Below are positions 23,030 through 41,642 of a stretch of DNA of 64,000 bases, in pieces. A program made the position numbers and the translations under genes. This DNA is from Engraulis encrasicolus (Eukaryota; Chordata; Actinopteri; Clupeiformes; Engraulidae). The notes under the pieces are model-generated. The model was given only the letters and a program-made list of their open reading frames with translations, did no database searches and was not told the DNA's origin. How positions within the stretch are numbered: position 1 is the stretch's first letter; each line of letters begins with the position of its first letter. The stretch is taken from positions 729,001 to 793,000 of the forward strand of contig NW_026945665.1 in the NCBI RefSeq assembly GCF_034702125.1. Reading direction: 5' to 3'.

Positions 23030-24133
23030 CTCCTCCCCCCCTTAGCAACGGTTGCTATATGAGTCAAGCTTCCGCGACTCTCGGGTTCTCAGCATTGGTA
23101 TGAATGGCGTGGCAACATGTTTTCAACCGTGTCAATTTCGTCCTTGCCAAAAGAAATCACGACCAATTTTTGGAGAAGCGGCAAGATATCCGATCGAAGC
23201 AGGCAACAGGGTCTTCAATATGCATACGAAGGCTACATCCACGACATTATATGCCGTATTTGCAGCCAGACGAAAGCCTACAGGTCCCAGTGCAAGAGGC
23301 AGGCACCTCATAATTTTGAAGTCACATATCGGGACAATGAAATACAAGAGCAGCAGTGCTCGTGTACAGCAGGGTAAGTTACAATTCCCACACAAATGTT
23401 GCATTAAAACCTCCTGATTACTGTATTTGTAACATTAAATCCACGTCATGCTAACACATGCTAAATGTAAACATTCCCACCTGTAGTGCTCCAGGGTACT
23501 GTTCCCACATCGTTGGCTTGTTCAACACTCTTGACCTCATGCAAGTGAAGGACAGTGGGACCCCTTTGGAACCTCAGGCCTCCACAAGTTTACCACAGCA
23601 ATGGCATAAACCGAGGGGTACTAAATTAAAACCAGTGCCTGTGTCGTCTGCATGTGCTGCAAAAGCAAAGGCCACTCGCAAACGCAAACCTGTGGACTGT
23701 CACTACTCTGGAAACCAGTAAGTCTACATTAGCGTTCAGTAAATTAAAATACATCTGTCCAAAATCCTACAAATACATGGCTACTGTACATTGTAAAACA
23801 GTGGAAGTTAGATCATTTCTGTTGTACTGTCCTTTCTCTAGGAACTTCGAAGTGACCGATGACAAACTGGCTCTCCTACAAAGGCAGGCAGGAACACCCA
23901 TCAGCTACTTGGTGAACAAACCTCCAGTGGACCTCACTGTTGCAGACCACAAGTACCCACTTGGAAGTGGCTTAAGCCATCAGGTAATTCACCACAACAT
24001 GGTTTACATAAAGCATAAAGAAAATAAATACACAGGTCATGACAATATGCATGATGAATGATATTTAATACACAATAACACAATACTCAATAATAACAAA
24101 TCACAATACAATACATATACAGGACGGATCATG

Positions 24134-27306
<3,173 letters not shown>

Positions 27307-27429
27307 TTTTTCTTCTCGAGTAGACGTCTCCCTCGTTTACTTCCATTCATAAAAATGGCTGGCTTGACCAAGGTCCCGACCTTAGTAACTGTTGCTATGC
27401 TATGATTGGTCAGTTACCATTTTGGGGGG

Positions 27430-29945
27430 TGGCCGCGGAAAGGTGAATTCCGCTGGCTGTCTGATAAAGAGCGAGTGATGACAGCTGCCCGACAGAAGAA
27501 AGAACCCCTGCAACTGGACGGCAATCCGTTGATGTTCTTCCCCGATCTACCTCCGGTGGTCCAGGAGAAGCGACGAAAGTTTGACGGGGTGAAGGATCAA
27601 CTTCATAACCTAGGCATCGAGTTTGGAATGCAATGCGGGTTTTCTATTTGTTTCTTTTGTTTCATTTTCTTTTTTGAATGGTATCAGGTTCCTTTATGGT
27701 CAGGTAGAAACGGTAAAAATATGCAAGACAGACACATTTAAATACGGGACATGACTCCTCCATATCTTAATATAGTATCTTGGAATGTTAAGGTTTAAGG
27801 AAATTGGTTAAAATCAAGCAAGTTCTAGCTAGGATTAAACATATTGAAGCCAAAATCGTGTATATCCAAGAAACGCACTTAGTATCAGACGAAATCATAC
27901 GCATTAAGAGAAGATGGCCGGGGCAAGTTATTGCTTCTTGCCACTCTTCACAGGCCAGAGGAGTGGTTGTTCTAATCCATAAATCAGTTCCTTTTAGAAT
28001 ACATACAACTGTCTTAGACACAATGGGCAGATTTGTGATAATAAAGGGCTCTCTGTTAAGTCAAGAAATTATTCTAGCTAATATATATGGGCCCAACAGC
28101 GATGATGATTCATTCTTTAATGACCTGTTTATGACCCTGTCTTCTTTTCAGGGAGAAATATTACTGGCAGGCAACTTTAATTGCACGCTAATTCCCTATC
28201 TAGACAAATCAACGAGAGTGGACCCTTCTCATACCCGATCCCGCAAAACAATTCAGCACTTTATGTCAGAGCTTCATCTTTGCGATATTTGGAGAGATAG
28301 GAATCCTACCACCCAAGAATTCTCTTGTATTTGAAACACCTACTCGACTCAGTCACGCATAGATTACTTCTTAATCTCCAAAACGCTTAAAGATTCAGTT
28401 TGTGATTGTGGATATAAAGGTATTGTACTTTCAGACCATGCCTTTCTATTTCTACACTACCGTTATAACTCATACTCGAAAGGACAGTCACAGTGGCGAC
28501 TAAGCCCGAGATGACTACGCGACCAGCATTTTCTACAATATGTAGAAGCTAACATTGATGTGTTCTTTGCTACGAATACACACGAAACATCGGCCTCTAT
28601 TAGGTGGGAAGCATTTAAAGCCTATATTAGAGGTCAGATGATATCCTACACGAGCCACATGTCTAACCGGACGCATCTCCTAATGTCAGAACTAGAATGT
28701 GACATTAAAGACATGGAAAAGGAATGCGCCATCAATGACACCCCTGAGAATACTCAGAGAATTAAATACTACGACCTAACAGCTAACAAAGCACTATCAA
28801 AGATAACCAGGCTGAAGCAAAACTATTACGAACAGGGAGAATCATCCGGGAAACTACTAGCCTGGCGTCTTAAAACCTTGAGTCAGGAAAGGGCTATCAC
28901 CGAAATTGAAACTGAAGGTGGGATTACAACGAAACCCTTTAGAAAATATTATAGGAAACTCTATGCTTCAGAAGTGCAATATCCCAATGACCAAAATAAG
29001 TTCTTAGACGAACTACCCATTCCACTCTTGGAAGATATGGCTAAGCAAACGCTGGACTCGCCTATCATGAAAGAGGAAATATTTGAAACTCTTGTTTATA
29101 TGAGCAGTGGTAAGGAACCCAGTCCTGAAGGACTTCCTTTAGATTTTTATAAACATTTCAAGAAATGGTTAATTCCACCTTAGTTCGACATGTTAGTTGA
29201 ATCGGTGGAGGCAGGACAACTTCCACCCTCACTATGCAACGCTACGATATCGCTTATATTAAAGCCAAACAAGCCGCCTACCAATTGCGCATCATATCGT
29301 CCAATATCATTAATAAATTCAGATGCTAAAATAATTGCAAAGGTTTTTGCAAGGTGCTTAGAAAAACACCTCCCATCCTTAGTAGCGCCTGATCAAAACA
29401 GCTTCATTAAAGACCGCCAAGCCTTTCATAACATCCATAGAGTATTAAATATCATCCATCCGAAGCAGGAATGCGTAAACACGGCAATAGTATCACTTGA
29501 CGCTAAAAGTGCCTTCGACATGGTCGAACATGGATATTTGTTTGATATTCTGATGTGATTTGGGTTTGGAAATTACTTTTGTGGCTTTGTGAAAATGCTG
29601 TATCGATCCCCAAGCGCAGCAGTCACAACTAATCTCGCCACATTGGCATCCTTTCAATTACAGCGAGGAATGAGACAATGGTGCCCTCTATCGCCCCTTC
29701 TGTTTGCATTAGCAATCGAACCACTGGCCATCGCAGTCAGACAAAGCAATAATATAACAGGCATAAGAGTGGGCGATGCTGAGAACAAAATAGGTCTTTT
29801 TGCTGACGATATAGTTTTGTTCCTGACACAGTTAAGGGATTCAATTCCCAACCTGCTGAAGTTAATAAATACATTTGGTTCGTTCTCAGGGTATACTGTT
29901 AATGAATCAAAGTCGAATATCTTGTTTCTTAAAGGAGAATTTCGG
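27430..29945 (+). pseudogene. L1-type LINE: ORF1 C-terminus and ORF2 (endonuclease and RT)
   Basis: 27430-27640 reads GEFRWLSDKERVMTAARQKK and VMFFPDLPP-like sequence, the ORF1 C-terminal domain. ORF2 begins at about 27766 (NIVSWNVK), has a frameshift near 27795, then an APE-type endonuclease (VYIQETHLV, ARGVVVLIHKS, LANIYGPNSD, LAGNFNC) and RT (LILKPNKPPTNCASYRPISL, IVSLDAKSAFDMVEH, QRGMRQWCPLSPLLFALAIE, and FADDIVLF at about 29806). Four in-frame stops (28332, 28512, 29181, 29556) lie in an otherwise constant frame. It ends at about 29945 in KSNILFLKGEFRP, so the C-terminal third and 3' UTR are missing. Confidence 0.85.
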
Positions 29946-31720
29946 CCAGTTTGGATGCATATCCCATCTTGGGTGGACCAAGGGAAAAGGATGCAAGGGA
30001 AACCCGCAAGAAATTTTCATGCGTGCTGCGCAAAGTTGTTCAATTGCGGTGTTTTCGGTTAAAGCCTGGCCCGTCGGGCAGACTTTTGACCTGTGTTAAA
30101 GCCCTTAGCTTGTATTAAAACACTTTTGAACGCTTTGGCCGTGGTGTGTGTGTCATTACAAGTAAATCTGGTGGTTTACAGTTCCATTAGCTGGCACAGG
30201 AACGATACAATCGGAATTTTGAAAAGTGGCGCACCTACCTCTCTCAGCTTCTGCCGTACACCTACGTCCGCAAAATGGTTCGCCGAAGTGATACTTAGTA
30301 TAGTTACATAGTAATCCATTTCATTTTTGTCCACCAAAGACGAGCCAAAGGAACTTAATTCACACTTATAAACATTTTAAATTGCTAAATGAATCTATGT
30401 ATGCATGTCTGTCTGCAGATGTGTGCAAAATATTGGATCTGTGAAATGTATATTATATGTGGCAAGACCATAATCTTCTTTTGGAAATCTAGATCAATAC
30501 AGTACTTCTACTCTAATATTGTTAAGCAATGAATAGTTGTCAACTGACAAACTTCAACAGGATACTGGCTGGGCATAGCCTACATACCATCAGGTCCAGG
30601 TGGCGCACAGCACAGCTGTTCTTCACTGGCTCCTCTGCTGCACTGGGACAGGTCTACAGAGCAAATGGAAAAATAAAACAATCACAGTTAGTGCAATTCA
30701 CCTTGTCTGTAATATGTTGGTCACATGTAAGAGAAATACAACTTATAAATAACCTATAGTTCCAATTTAGTTATTTTATTTAATAAAATGCAAATAAGTA
30801 GGCTACATTACACCCATACAACACAGTATCATTACTTATATGGCTGCTATTACAGCTTAAACACTTAACTATTTTGTACTGTACTTCTTAGGCTACCAAT
30901 TGGACTTGCTGTATAACTTATAGCAGTAGGCCTAGGCATTTGGGTGCAAAAACAAGTCTAGACCACTGAGCACTTCTCCTCGACACAATCTCAATGAATA
31001 ATGTCATTTCCAGAGCAACACATGTAATTAGTTGTGGTCATCTCGATTTGTTCAACAAATAGGTCAAAGTTATTGCTATCCAACAAACAAAATAACAACT
31101 TGTGATTGTGATGACGCTAGCCTAACAAGTGCAGTGGATTACTTTGCAGATGCTTACTAAGCTATTTATTTTCTTTTTCAGGTTTTAGGTCAGGTAGACA
31201 CTGTATTCAGGGGCAAATCTAAGCAGACAGGCGAATTTAAACATTCTAACTTCGTTAAGGACTAAACACAGGTAGCCTAAGTAGGAAAGTGTGTTCAAAT
31301 AGTGGCTATGTTTACACGTGAAATACAAGGTATAACTTAACACAAACGAAGCTATACAAAAGGCTGAATGACCCAAGGCTAAAAGGCATTGCTAACGATG
31401 GTTGATTAGCATAATTCACACCTTTAATTATTTGCGATCTCTCTTAAATGGAGCGTTTTTATCATCACTTTCCATCTTCCACATTTGCAAACTTCTTTCA
31501 ACAACAGGTCGGTTGGAAACAGACAATGATTAGAAAGTATGGGTGCAGTATCTAAACCTAAACCTAAACATTACAACAAACAAGAAGATTTGACTCACCA
31601 AATAACAAAGTCAGCTTGTTAAACTTCCATCTCCTTGATGGCTGGCATTAAGTTGCTCCTCTTTGATTCGCGTGGAAGGGGAGTGGTAGTAGCCGTTCAT
31701 CACAAAGATTTTTTAAGGAG
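29946..31720. other. No recognised gene
   Basis: AT-rich unique-looking sequence. Open frames are under 80 codons without domains. No splice-bounded coding pattern is seen. Confidence 0.5.
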
Positions 31721-31725
31721 GCACG

Positions 31726-32522
31726 TGTTGTGTTTACAGTATTACCAGAGAACCTCTAACAGGGAGAAGGCTCAGTCTCATTGGTTCCCATTGTAGCCAG
31801 TTAGCTTTGCATGCATACTGCAGTAACGAGCGTGGGCCAGTCCTTCATGTGGGAAAATGTATGGAATGGAAAGGGGAACCCATGCTAAATACATTGCTAC
31901 TGCGATTTCCAGTCACAAATATCATCAACAAAACATTCCTGGTAAGCACTATGACTGTTGTTTAACAATAGGCCGTATTGACAAATCATTCAGGTGTGTA
32001 GTTTTACAGCATGTTAGAAGATTTCAACCTGTAATCGCTAGCATTGCGCTAATGTTTATGGGTTTGGCCCCATAAAAATTGAGCTTTGTGACCCAGTATA
32101 TAATAATCTAGTGGCGCAAAATAATCGAAACGCTACTCAAATGGGGTCTTATTATTTCTAGCTTCGAACTTAATATTAATATTTCAGGACAAAAATTATA
32201 AAAATTCACAAAAATTATAATGTTAGAAAACTCCATTGACACCCATTCATTTTGCACTGGCCCGTGGTTAGGGTTAGCCAGTTGTGGCTAGTAGCTTGTT
32301 CCGTGAGTGAACACCCCCTGGTATTACTTATTATGCTTGGGTGCATGTACTCCACCACCAGTAGGTGGCACTGCAGAGGTGTAATCAATCCATGATATAT
32401 TGATACTGCGCTACTTCACATTGTTCAGTGTGCCCGTGACAGTTCCATTAAAAGGATGAACTTGACATACGGTCTCCTCATCATTTGAAGTCACTACAAT
32501 TCCTCCTGTGAGCAACACCACA
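31726..32522 (+). repeat. 5' LTR of the gypsy element
   Basis: 797 bp with TG...CA ends and short inverted termini. The last about 130 bases (from TATTGATACTGCGCTACTTC) match 35791-35913. The primer-binding region is TTGGCGACGAGG right after it. Confidence 0.75.
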
Positions 32523-32536
32523 AATTGGCGACGAGG

Positions 32537-33499
32537 ATGAGCACATTGGTACCGAGTCCACCACTTTTCCTTCCACAAGTGGGTGAGCCACCGATTACGT
32601 TTGCTACATGGAGGAAAATCTTCGATAATTATATGCTAGCAATTCATGCTACTGGAAACACATGGCCAGATGTACGAAAGCGTGCAGTACTGCTACAATG
32701 CCTAGGTCCGGAGGGACAACGCATTTTCTACGACTTACCAGATCAAGGTACGACTTTTGATCAAGCCATGGCTGCTCTAGAAAAGCATTTCGTACCGAAA
32801 GTGAATGTGATTGCATGGAGGCACAAGTTCAGACATCGGTTGCAACGATATGATGAAACTGCTAGCCAGTATGTAGCTGCTTTGAGATCCCTAGCTTCAC
32901 AATGCCAATTCGGAGCTATGGAAGGGGAAATGATTCGTGATCAGCTAATCTCTTGTGCTTACCTGAGTGCCGTAAAAGACAAATTACTGATGGAGGATGA
33001 TCTGAATTTAGACAAGGCACAGACACTTGCGTGCCAAATTGAAGAAGCCGTTAAAAATTCAACGCTATTGTCTTCAGCTAAAAACCCGCCAACGGCATCC
33101 GTGCAAGCCATCAGGGCTACGAGTGCACAGTTTCGAGGGAAAAAGGGAGCGCGCCCAGCTAAGCCCTCAGCTACAGACCGCCATTCTGCGAGTTCCGATC
33201 GCAAGTGTTACAGATGCGGGTCCAACAAACATGTAGCGAATGACAAGAATTGTCCAGCGGTGTCCGTGAAATGCAATAAATGCGGCAAAAAGGGACATTT
33301 TGCTAAAGTATGCAAATCAACAGTGAGTGAAGTGAGAGAAGTTACAGTGCCTGAGGTCGAGGTGCTGTGCGTGGATGATAAGCCCGCGGCTGCGGCAGAA
33401 GAAAAGCTAACATGTGCAGTGAATGTCGAAGCACCACAGGGAAACTCTCACTCCCTCAAACTCATTGTTGACACTGGCGCTTCTGTGTCTATCCTCTAG
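32537..33499 (+). pseudogene. Gypsy gag and start of protease
   Basis: The ATG 15 bases after the LTR opens a gag-like protein (FATWRKIFDNYMLAIHATG, ALEKHFVPKVNVIAWRHKF, IRDQLISCAYL). Two CCHC zinc knuckles follow: CYRCGSNKHVANDKNC and CNKCGKKGHFAKVC. The protease active site LIVDTGASVSIL is reached, and a TAG at 33497-33499 stops translation just after it. Gag packages the RNA in virus-like particles; the knuckles bind RNA. The stop is in the same frame as the rest of pol, so a single nonsense change separates the halves. Confidence 0.85.
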
Positions 33500-33502
33500 T
33501 CC

Positions 33503-35473
33503 ATGTACAAAAGCTACTTTGCAGATTGCTCACTCTGTGAACCAAAAATCAGATTAGTCACTTATGCAAAAGGTGAATTGAATGTACTTGGCTGCTTACC
33601 TGCTACAGTTTACATTGCAGATGACAACAAAGTCTCCACTCACTTCTACATCGTGAAAGCTGGATCGCCACTGATGGGGCTTGACCTGATCAAAGCACTC
33701 AATGTGAACATCATGGGAGGCAAGGTGAACACTGCTAGGCAGCATGCTCAAAATGTCACTGTGAATAACATTGATTCTACTTCACCCCAGCAGCTCGGTT
33801 GTGTGAAAGGTTTCATTCACAAGGTCCAGGTGAACAACACGGTGCAGCCAGTTCGTCAGAAGCTGAGAAGTTTGCCGCTGAGCATACGAGAGGAGGTGTC
33901 GGCAGAGCTGAATCGCTTACTTCAGGCTGGCATCATCGAGCGTGTGGATGCATCTGAATGGGTGAGTCCTCTTGTGGTTGCACGAAAGCGCTCAGGCGGA
34001 ATACGGCTCTGTGTTGACCTCCGTGAGCCCAACAAAAGTGTGATCATGGACTGTTATCCACTTCCTCATATGGAGGATTTATTCTCATCACTAGCAGGCG
34101 CCACACACTACAGTCAGATTGACTTGAGCTCAGCTTACCATCAGTTACCACTGCACACTGAGAGTCGCAACCTCACTGCCTTCATTACACACGATGGCCT
34201 CTACCGATTCACACGAGTTCCATTCGGACTAGCGTCCGCTCCATCTGCATTCCAGAAAATGATGCAAACAATTCTAAAAGGCCTACCTGGAGTTCAGAAC
34301 TATTTAGATGACATAATAGTTAGTGGAGAGTCCAAAGAGCAACATGATGAGCACTTGCAGGCAGTCCTGCAGCGCCTGAAAGATGCAAACCTTCAGATTA
34401 ACTACGACAAAAGCTCATTTGGCCAGACAAGCATTCCCTTTCTGGGACACGTCATTTCCAAAGAGGGCCTACGCCCAAGTGCTGAGCATCTTACTGCCAT
34501 TGCCGATGCACCTGCCCCAAAAGACATGCCTGCCCTGCGTTCCTTCCTGGGGTTAACATCATGGTTCAGCAAATTCCTGCCAAACTATGCGACACTAGTC
34601 GAGCCACTGCGTCAGCTGCTCAGATCAAGTCCACAGTCTGAGCTACAGTGGGACAGTGACGCAGAGAAAAGTTTCACCAAGCTGAAAGCGATGCTGTTAG
34701 AGAGCCCTGTCCTGGCTGTCTTTGACCCGAAGCTACCTACCTTCATTACCACAGACGCCTCTGATTATGGCCTGGGGGGCGTACTGACTCAGCTACACTC
34801 TGGCAACCAAGAACGCATAGTGGCCTTCGCCTCACGCACACTGTCTGCAGCCGAGAGGAAGTACTCCACTACAGAAAAGGAAGCCCTCGCCTGCGTGTGG
34901 GCTGTGGAAAGATGGCGCACGTATGTGTGGGGACACAGATTCACTCTTCGAACAGATCACCAAGCGCTGACCACTCTCCTCAACACCAAAGGCATGAACA
35001 GAGCCGGCATGAGGATCGTAAGATGGTCTGCTTAGCTGATGTGCTACCAGTACGACATGCAGTATAAGCCAGGGAGCGAAAACGTCATGGCGGACTGCCT
35101 GTCCCGTCTTCCCCTCACTGATTCCAACACTGCTGCGGAAGCTGACGGAGACCTGAGCACAGAGATAGCTGAGATCACAATTCACAATGCACTGCCGCTT
35201 GCAGACTTCAAAGCTGAATGTGAAAATTGCCCCATACTTACACAGCTGCGGCAAGTGATTCACTCAGGGTGGCCCAAGGTGAAGAAAGCTCTCCCTGTTG
35301 AACTACAGCCATTCTTCCTAGTGCGACATGAACTTGCAGTTGAGGCTCCGCTGATCGTACGAGGTACACGCCTGCTGGTTCCCAAGGCTCTTCAGGAAAG
35401 AATCGTGCATCTGGCGCACGAAGGCCATCAAGGCATGGTCCGCACAAAGCAACGCCTCAGAGAGCTCTACTAG
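33503..35473 (+). pseudogene. Gypsy pol: RT, RNase H and start of integrase
   Basis: The RT domain has SPLVVARKRSGGIRLCVDLR, IDLSSAYHQLPLH, FGLASAPSAFQKMM and the catalytic YLDDIIV. RNase H follows with TTDASDYGLGGVL, TEKEALACVWAVERW and RTDHQAL. A second TAG at 35033-35035 interrupts the connection region in frame. The reading resumes with MQYKPGSENVMADCLSRLP and ends in the first half of the integrase zinc finger (HLAHEGHQGMVRTKQRLREL) at a TAG where the inserted repeat begins. There is no integrase core. The order RT-RNase H-integrase defines Ty3/gypsy. Confidence 0.88.
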
Positions 35474-35477
35474 CTAG

Positions 35478-35790
35478 ACAGAGAGAGTCCTAACCAAGTA
35501 TTGAACATTGCATGTTGTGTTGAAAGTACCAAAGTTCAACTGATTTGATGTGCACTGATGTGAAGAAAATTGTGATTTTATTACAATATTCTAATGATGC
35601 GAATTCCCCAATTCATGGTTTTTTTGAGCTGGAAGACCAAAATGTGTAAAAATAAACAATTTAATGATTGGAATAGTTAAAAAACTGGGCCATGAATCTA
35701 TAATCCATGACAGTTTAACATTATTGATGGAATTATGGAAATAAATCAACTTTTTCATGCTATTCTAATAAAGTGGCCTGGAGCTGTATA
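35478..35790 (+). repeat. 320-bp dispersed repeat, copy 2, inside the gypsy element
   Basis: Same sequence as 17283-17600 with scattered differences. It replaces the integrase core and the 5' part of the 3' LTR. Confidence 0.8.
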
Positions 35791-35918
35791 TTGATACTGC
35801 GCTACTTCACATTGTTCAGTGTGCCCGTGACAGTTCCATTAAAAGGGTGAACTTGACATACGGTCTCCTCATCATTTGAAGTCACTCCAATTCCTCCTGT
35901 GAGCAACACCACAGCATG

Positions 35919-37911
35919 TAGAACTAGATTTTTAAGGAGGCACTAGATTTTTTTCAAGGAAGACTATTCAGTTGTATTGACGCAATCGGCGCACTGCCAC
36001 CAACAGTTTGGAGGTGGAACTGCAGTGACCATTTAAAAATTCCCCACTTCTGGTTTTCTCGCCAGGTGATTGTCAGAACAGGGGCCGTTCAGGGGCCAAT
36101 CAAATTGGAGGAGGGGCCTCTGCCCCTGTGGCCCCGCCCCTAGATCCGCCCCTGCCTAATCAATTGTGATTTAGACTATCAGGAGAGTTTTAAACTCAAT
36201 TCTAAATCTCACTGGTAGGCTTGTGTAATTACCTATATGTGATGTGATGTCCTTTCTTCGTTTTGGTTACAATTCTAGCAGGAGCATTTTGAATTATTAA
36301 TAAAAGCCTATAATGATATAACTTGGTTTTATATAGCGCCTTTCAAGGAACCCAAGGTCGCTTTAGTTGCAGTTTTTTAAAGACCTATAAGTAGGCTAGA
36401 GTAGTCAATTAGTCAACTACAGGTAATAAACACATGGATTCATTTCTCCATATCTTGTCTAATCTTAACTACAGTATGTTCCTAAAATGCCAAAGCTGAT
36501 TTATGCTTTTGATGTGAGCATTGAAACTGAGATTACTGTCCAACATCAAACCAAGGTTTTTGACACAAGACTAATTAGTTTCAAGCTATTTGTATTATGT
36601 TCATCAGGTTATTCTAACTTGCTAGCCTGCCTAGCAGCTTAATTTCATGATTCTTGCATTATGCAATATATAGGCCTATTATACAGAGGGTTAGGCCTAC
36701 TAAGTCTACCTATTTAGTGTACACAGTATATAGGCCCGTAAGGTCTACCTAATCATGGAACTGGGAGGGTGGTATAGAGGCTGTGGTTATTGCACCAAAA
36801 CACCACGTGAAGGTATTATCATAAGCTTTATTGTTTTTTGCTTCATGGTGGCCTGGCCTGGCTTTGGAAAATGTCCGGCCTGAAAAATTCTCCCAGCCCA
36901 GCCCTGATTGCATGCATGTCAGAGTTCCAAGGTCACCTGACAAGGGAAGCATCAAGGCTTGCCTCAAATTTCCTAAAAACATATAGACAATGCATACAAA
37001 GCTTCTGAAAGAATAGTCTGTGGACAGATGAAACAAAAGTTGAACTGGGTGTTCCGAATTACTGATGTTTTCATTATACATGTGATCTACTGTAACCAAA
37101 TGTAACCAGTCTCCACATGTGTAATGATAATATAACACATTTATTCTAAAGTACTGTACTGTAATCAGTCGGCACGTGTGTAATGGTGGAAATCAAATGA
37201 ATGCAACCAATAATGTAATGTAACCACTCTGCAGAGAATGCTGCTGCCACCTGCTGGTCAGAGGCAGGGTGACACAAGACTTACATTCACACTCAGCCAC
37301 TGCTGTATAGAATTATATAAATGCCATCTCTCCATCTCTCACACAGCTCTGCCTGGGCGCTGGCGACAGACAAACTCAAGAGGGAGCCTCATGGTTTGGC
37401 TACAAATGCTGTGTATGAGGCCGACTGCAATGTCTCAGCTCATCCCCTATTAGATAGGCCTATATAGGCCTACAATGTCTCCCTTAGCTCATATTGTTGA
37501 GGGGACATGCACATCATAGGGTGCTCAAGAGGGAGCCTCAAGGTTTGTGCAAAAGACACCAACGAGTTCACAAGATGCTCCCCTCCCCCACACACAATAA
37601 GTGCAAACCAGATATGGTGTGGTCAAAAGTGATGAGGAGCTCCAATTGAAACCTGTTCTGGTCGACTCTCTGACATGCAGTATGTCACGTATACGTCTGG
37701 GCTTTTCGCATTTTCTTTTCCATTATCATCGAACATGCGTCATGTATGGATTGCATTTACCAGAATGGCAAAGACCAAGTCGTATGTATGACAAAGGCCC
37801 TGTGTTGTGTCATAGTACTGCAGTACTATGGTAGTTAACTTTTACAGCATTCCACTAGTGGAACAGCGTGCATTATGGGGCTACATTGCTACAACATTTC
37901 AATTGCAACCA
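35919..37911. other. Repeat-poor sequence with small fragments
   Basis: 36060-36150 is a GC-rich GGGGCC/GGCCCC-type fragment. 36320-36365 has a TATATAGCGCCTTTCAAGGA motif common in dispersed fish repeats. 36842-36905 (minus) resembles 61527-61572 (plus). No gene is supported. Confidence 0.45.
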
Positions 37912-37915
37912 TTAA

Positions 37916-38204
37916 CCCATTGCTTCCTGATGTTGCATTGCGCAACATTGGCCCTGGCGCCTGGAGCTGCATTACGCAACATTCAGGCTCATGAGATTTG
38001 AGACAACTTAATTAAAAATCTCTGTTTGTTTGAGATGAATGAACACATTCTAATGAAAGATGAGGGTCTTTGTATTTAAATGCAACTTTTTTATGTGCTT
38101 CAGGAGCTGAGATATTTAGGTTTTTATAGACTGAGTGCAGTTTTTCTTAAAAAGGGCACAGGCATTTAGCACCCTTTTTTGCAGGTGCCTTAGGCGTCAA
38201 TGGA
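37916..38204. mobile_element. TTAA-flanked MITE, 289 bp
   Basis: TTAA lies at 37912-37915 and 38205-38208. The ends CCCATTGCTTCCTGATG and (inverted) TCCATTGACGCCTAAGG are similar. Inside is a repeated GTTGCATTGCGCAACAT / GCTGCATTACGCAACAT motif, each a near palindrome. Confidence 0.75.
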
Positions 38205-38208
38205 TTAA

Positions 38209-41070
<2,862 letters not shown>

Positions 41071-41164
41071 TATGTATTGTAGCCATCAGCTGTTTGGGAG
41101 GAGTCAGCGAGGCATGGGGGGTCATTTTATGTCTTTATTTTGTCCTGTCTACCTTTGTATAGCA

Positions 41165-41640
41165 CCCTGACAACTTGAATTTCCCTTTTTGGGATAATAA
41201 AGTTTACTCTGACTTTGACTTTTGACTTTGAGGTCAGATGGGACCTGGCTTACTGGGTTTTTTTTTTTTTAAACAGGCAAGTCTACCTGCTTGTGTGCTA
41301 AAACCACTGCAGATGGTCCAAAATGCGGCGACACGTTTGGTATTCAATCAACCCAAAAGGACCCATGTTACTCCTCTATTCATTGAGTTGCACCGGCTAC
41401 CTATTGCCGCCCAGATCTAGCATAAGGCATTGACCATTGCCTACAGAACCATTGCAGAAAACGGTCCCAGTTTATCTGAAGGACTTATTTAAGCCTTATG
41501 TCACTAGAAGAGAACTGAGCTCCTCCAGCACAATCTGTCTGGCTCTGCCACCTGCTCACTCTAGGTACTCCCAGTCAAGACTGTCCTCTGTCGTTGTTCC
41601 CCAGTGGTGGAACAGTCTCCCAGAGCGAGACTAACGCCTG
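41165..41640 (+). pseudogene. LINE fragments: a 3' tail and an ORF2 C-terminus
   Basis: 41180-41235 (GGGATAATAAAGTTTACTCT, then TTGACTTTTGACTTTG) is a LINE 3' tail. From about 41300 the + strand reads LQMVQNAATRLVF, THVTPLFIELHRLPIAAQI, and after stops LSGSATCSL/VVEQSPRARL-type remnants. This is the C-terminal region after the RT in a common fish LINE. It is broken by several stops and ends at the Helitron-like copy B. Confidence 0.65.
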
Positions 41641-41642
41641 GG

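Larger units (their letters stand above)
31726..35913 (+). mobile_element. Ty3/gypsy LTR retrotransposon, 3' part rearranged
   Basis: The 5' LTR starts TGTTGTGTT (31726) and ends AACACCACA (32522). Only the last about 123 bp of the 3' LTR remains (35791-35913). GCACG at 31721-31725 and GCATG at 35914-35918 look like the target duplication with one change. Between them are gag, protease, RT, RNase H and the start of integrase in one frame, interrupted by two TAG codons. The rest of integrase and most of the 3' LTR are replaced by the repeat at 35478-35790. Confidence 0.85.

Noticed and set aside
37343..37452. Exon after CTCTCACACAG
   Set aside because: No frame gives a recognisable domain and no donor follows in phase.
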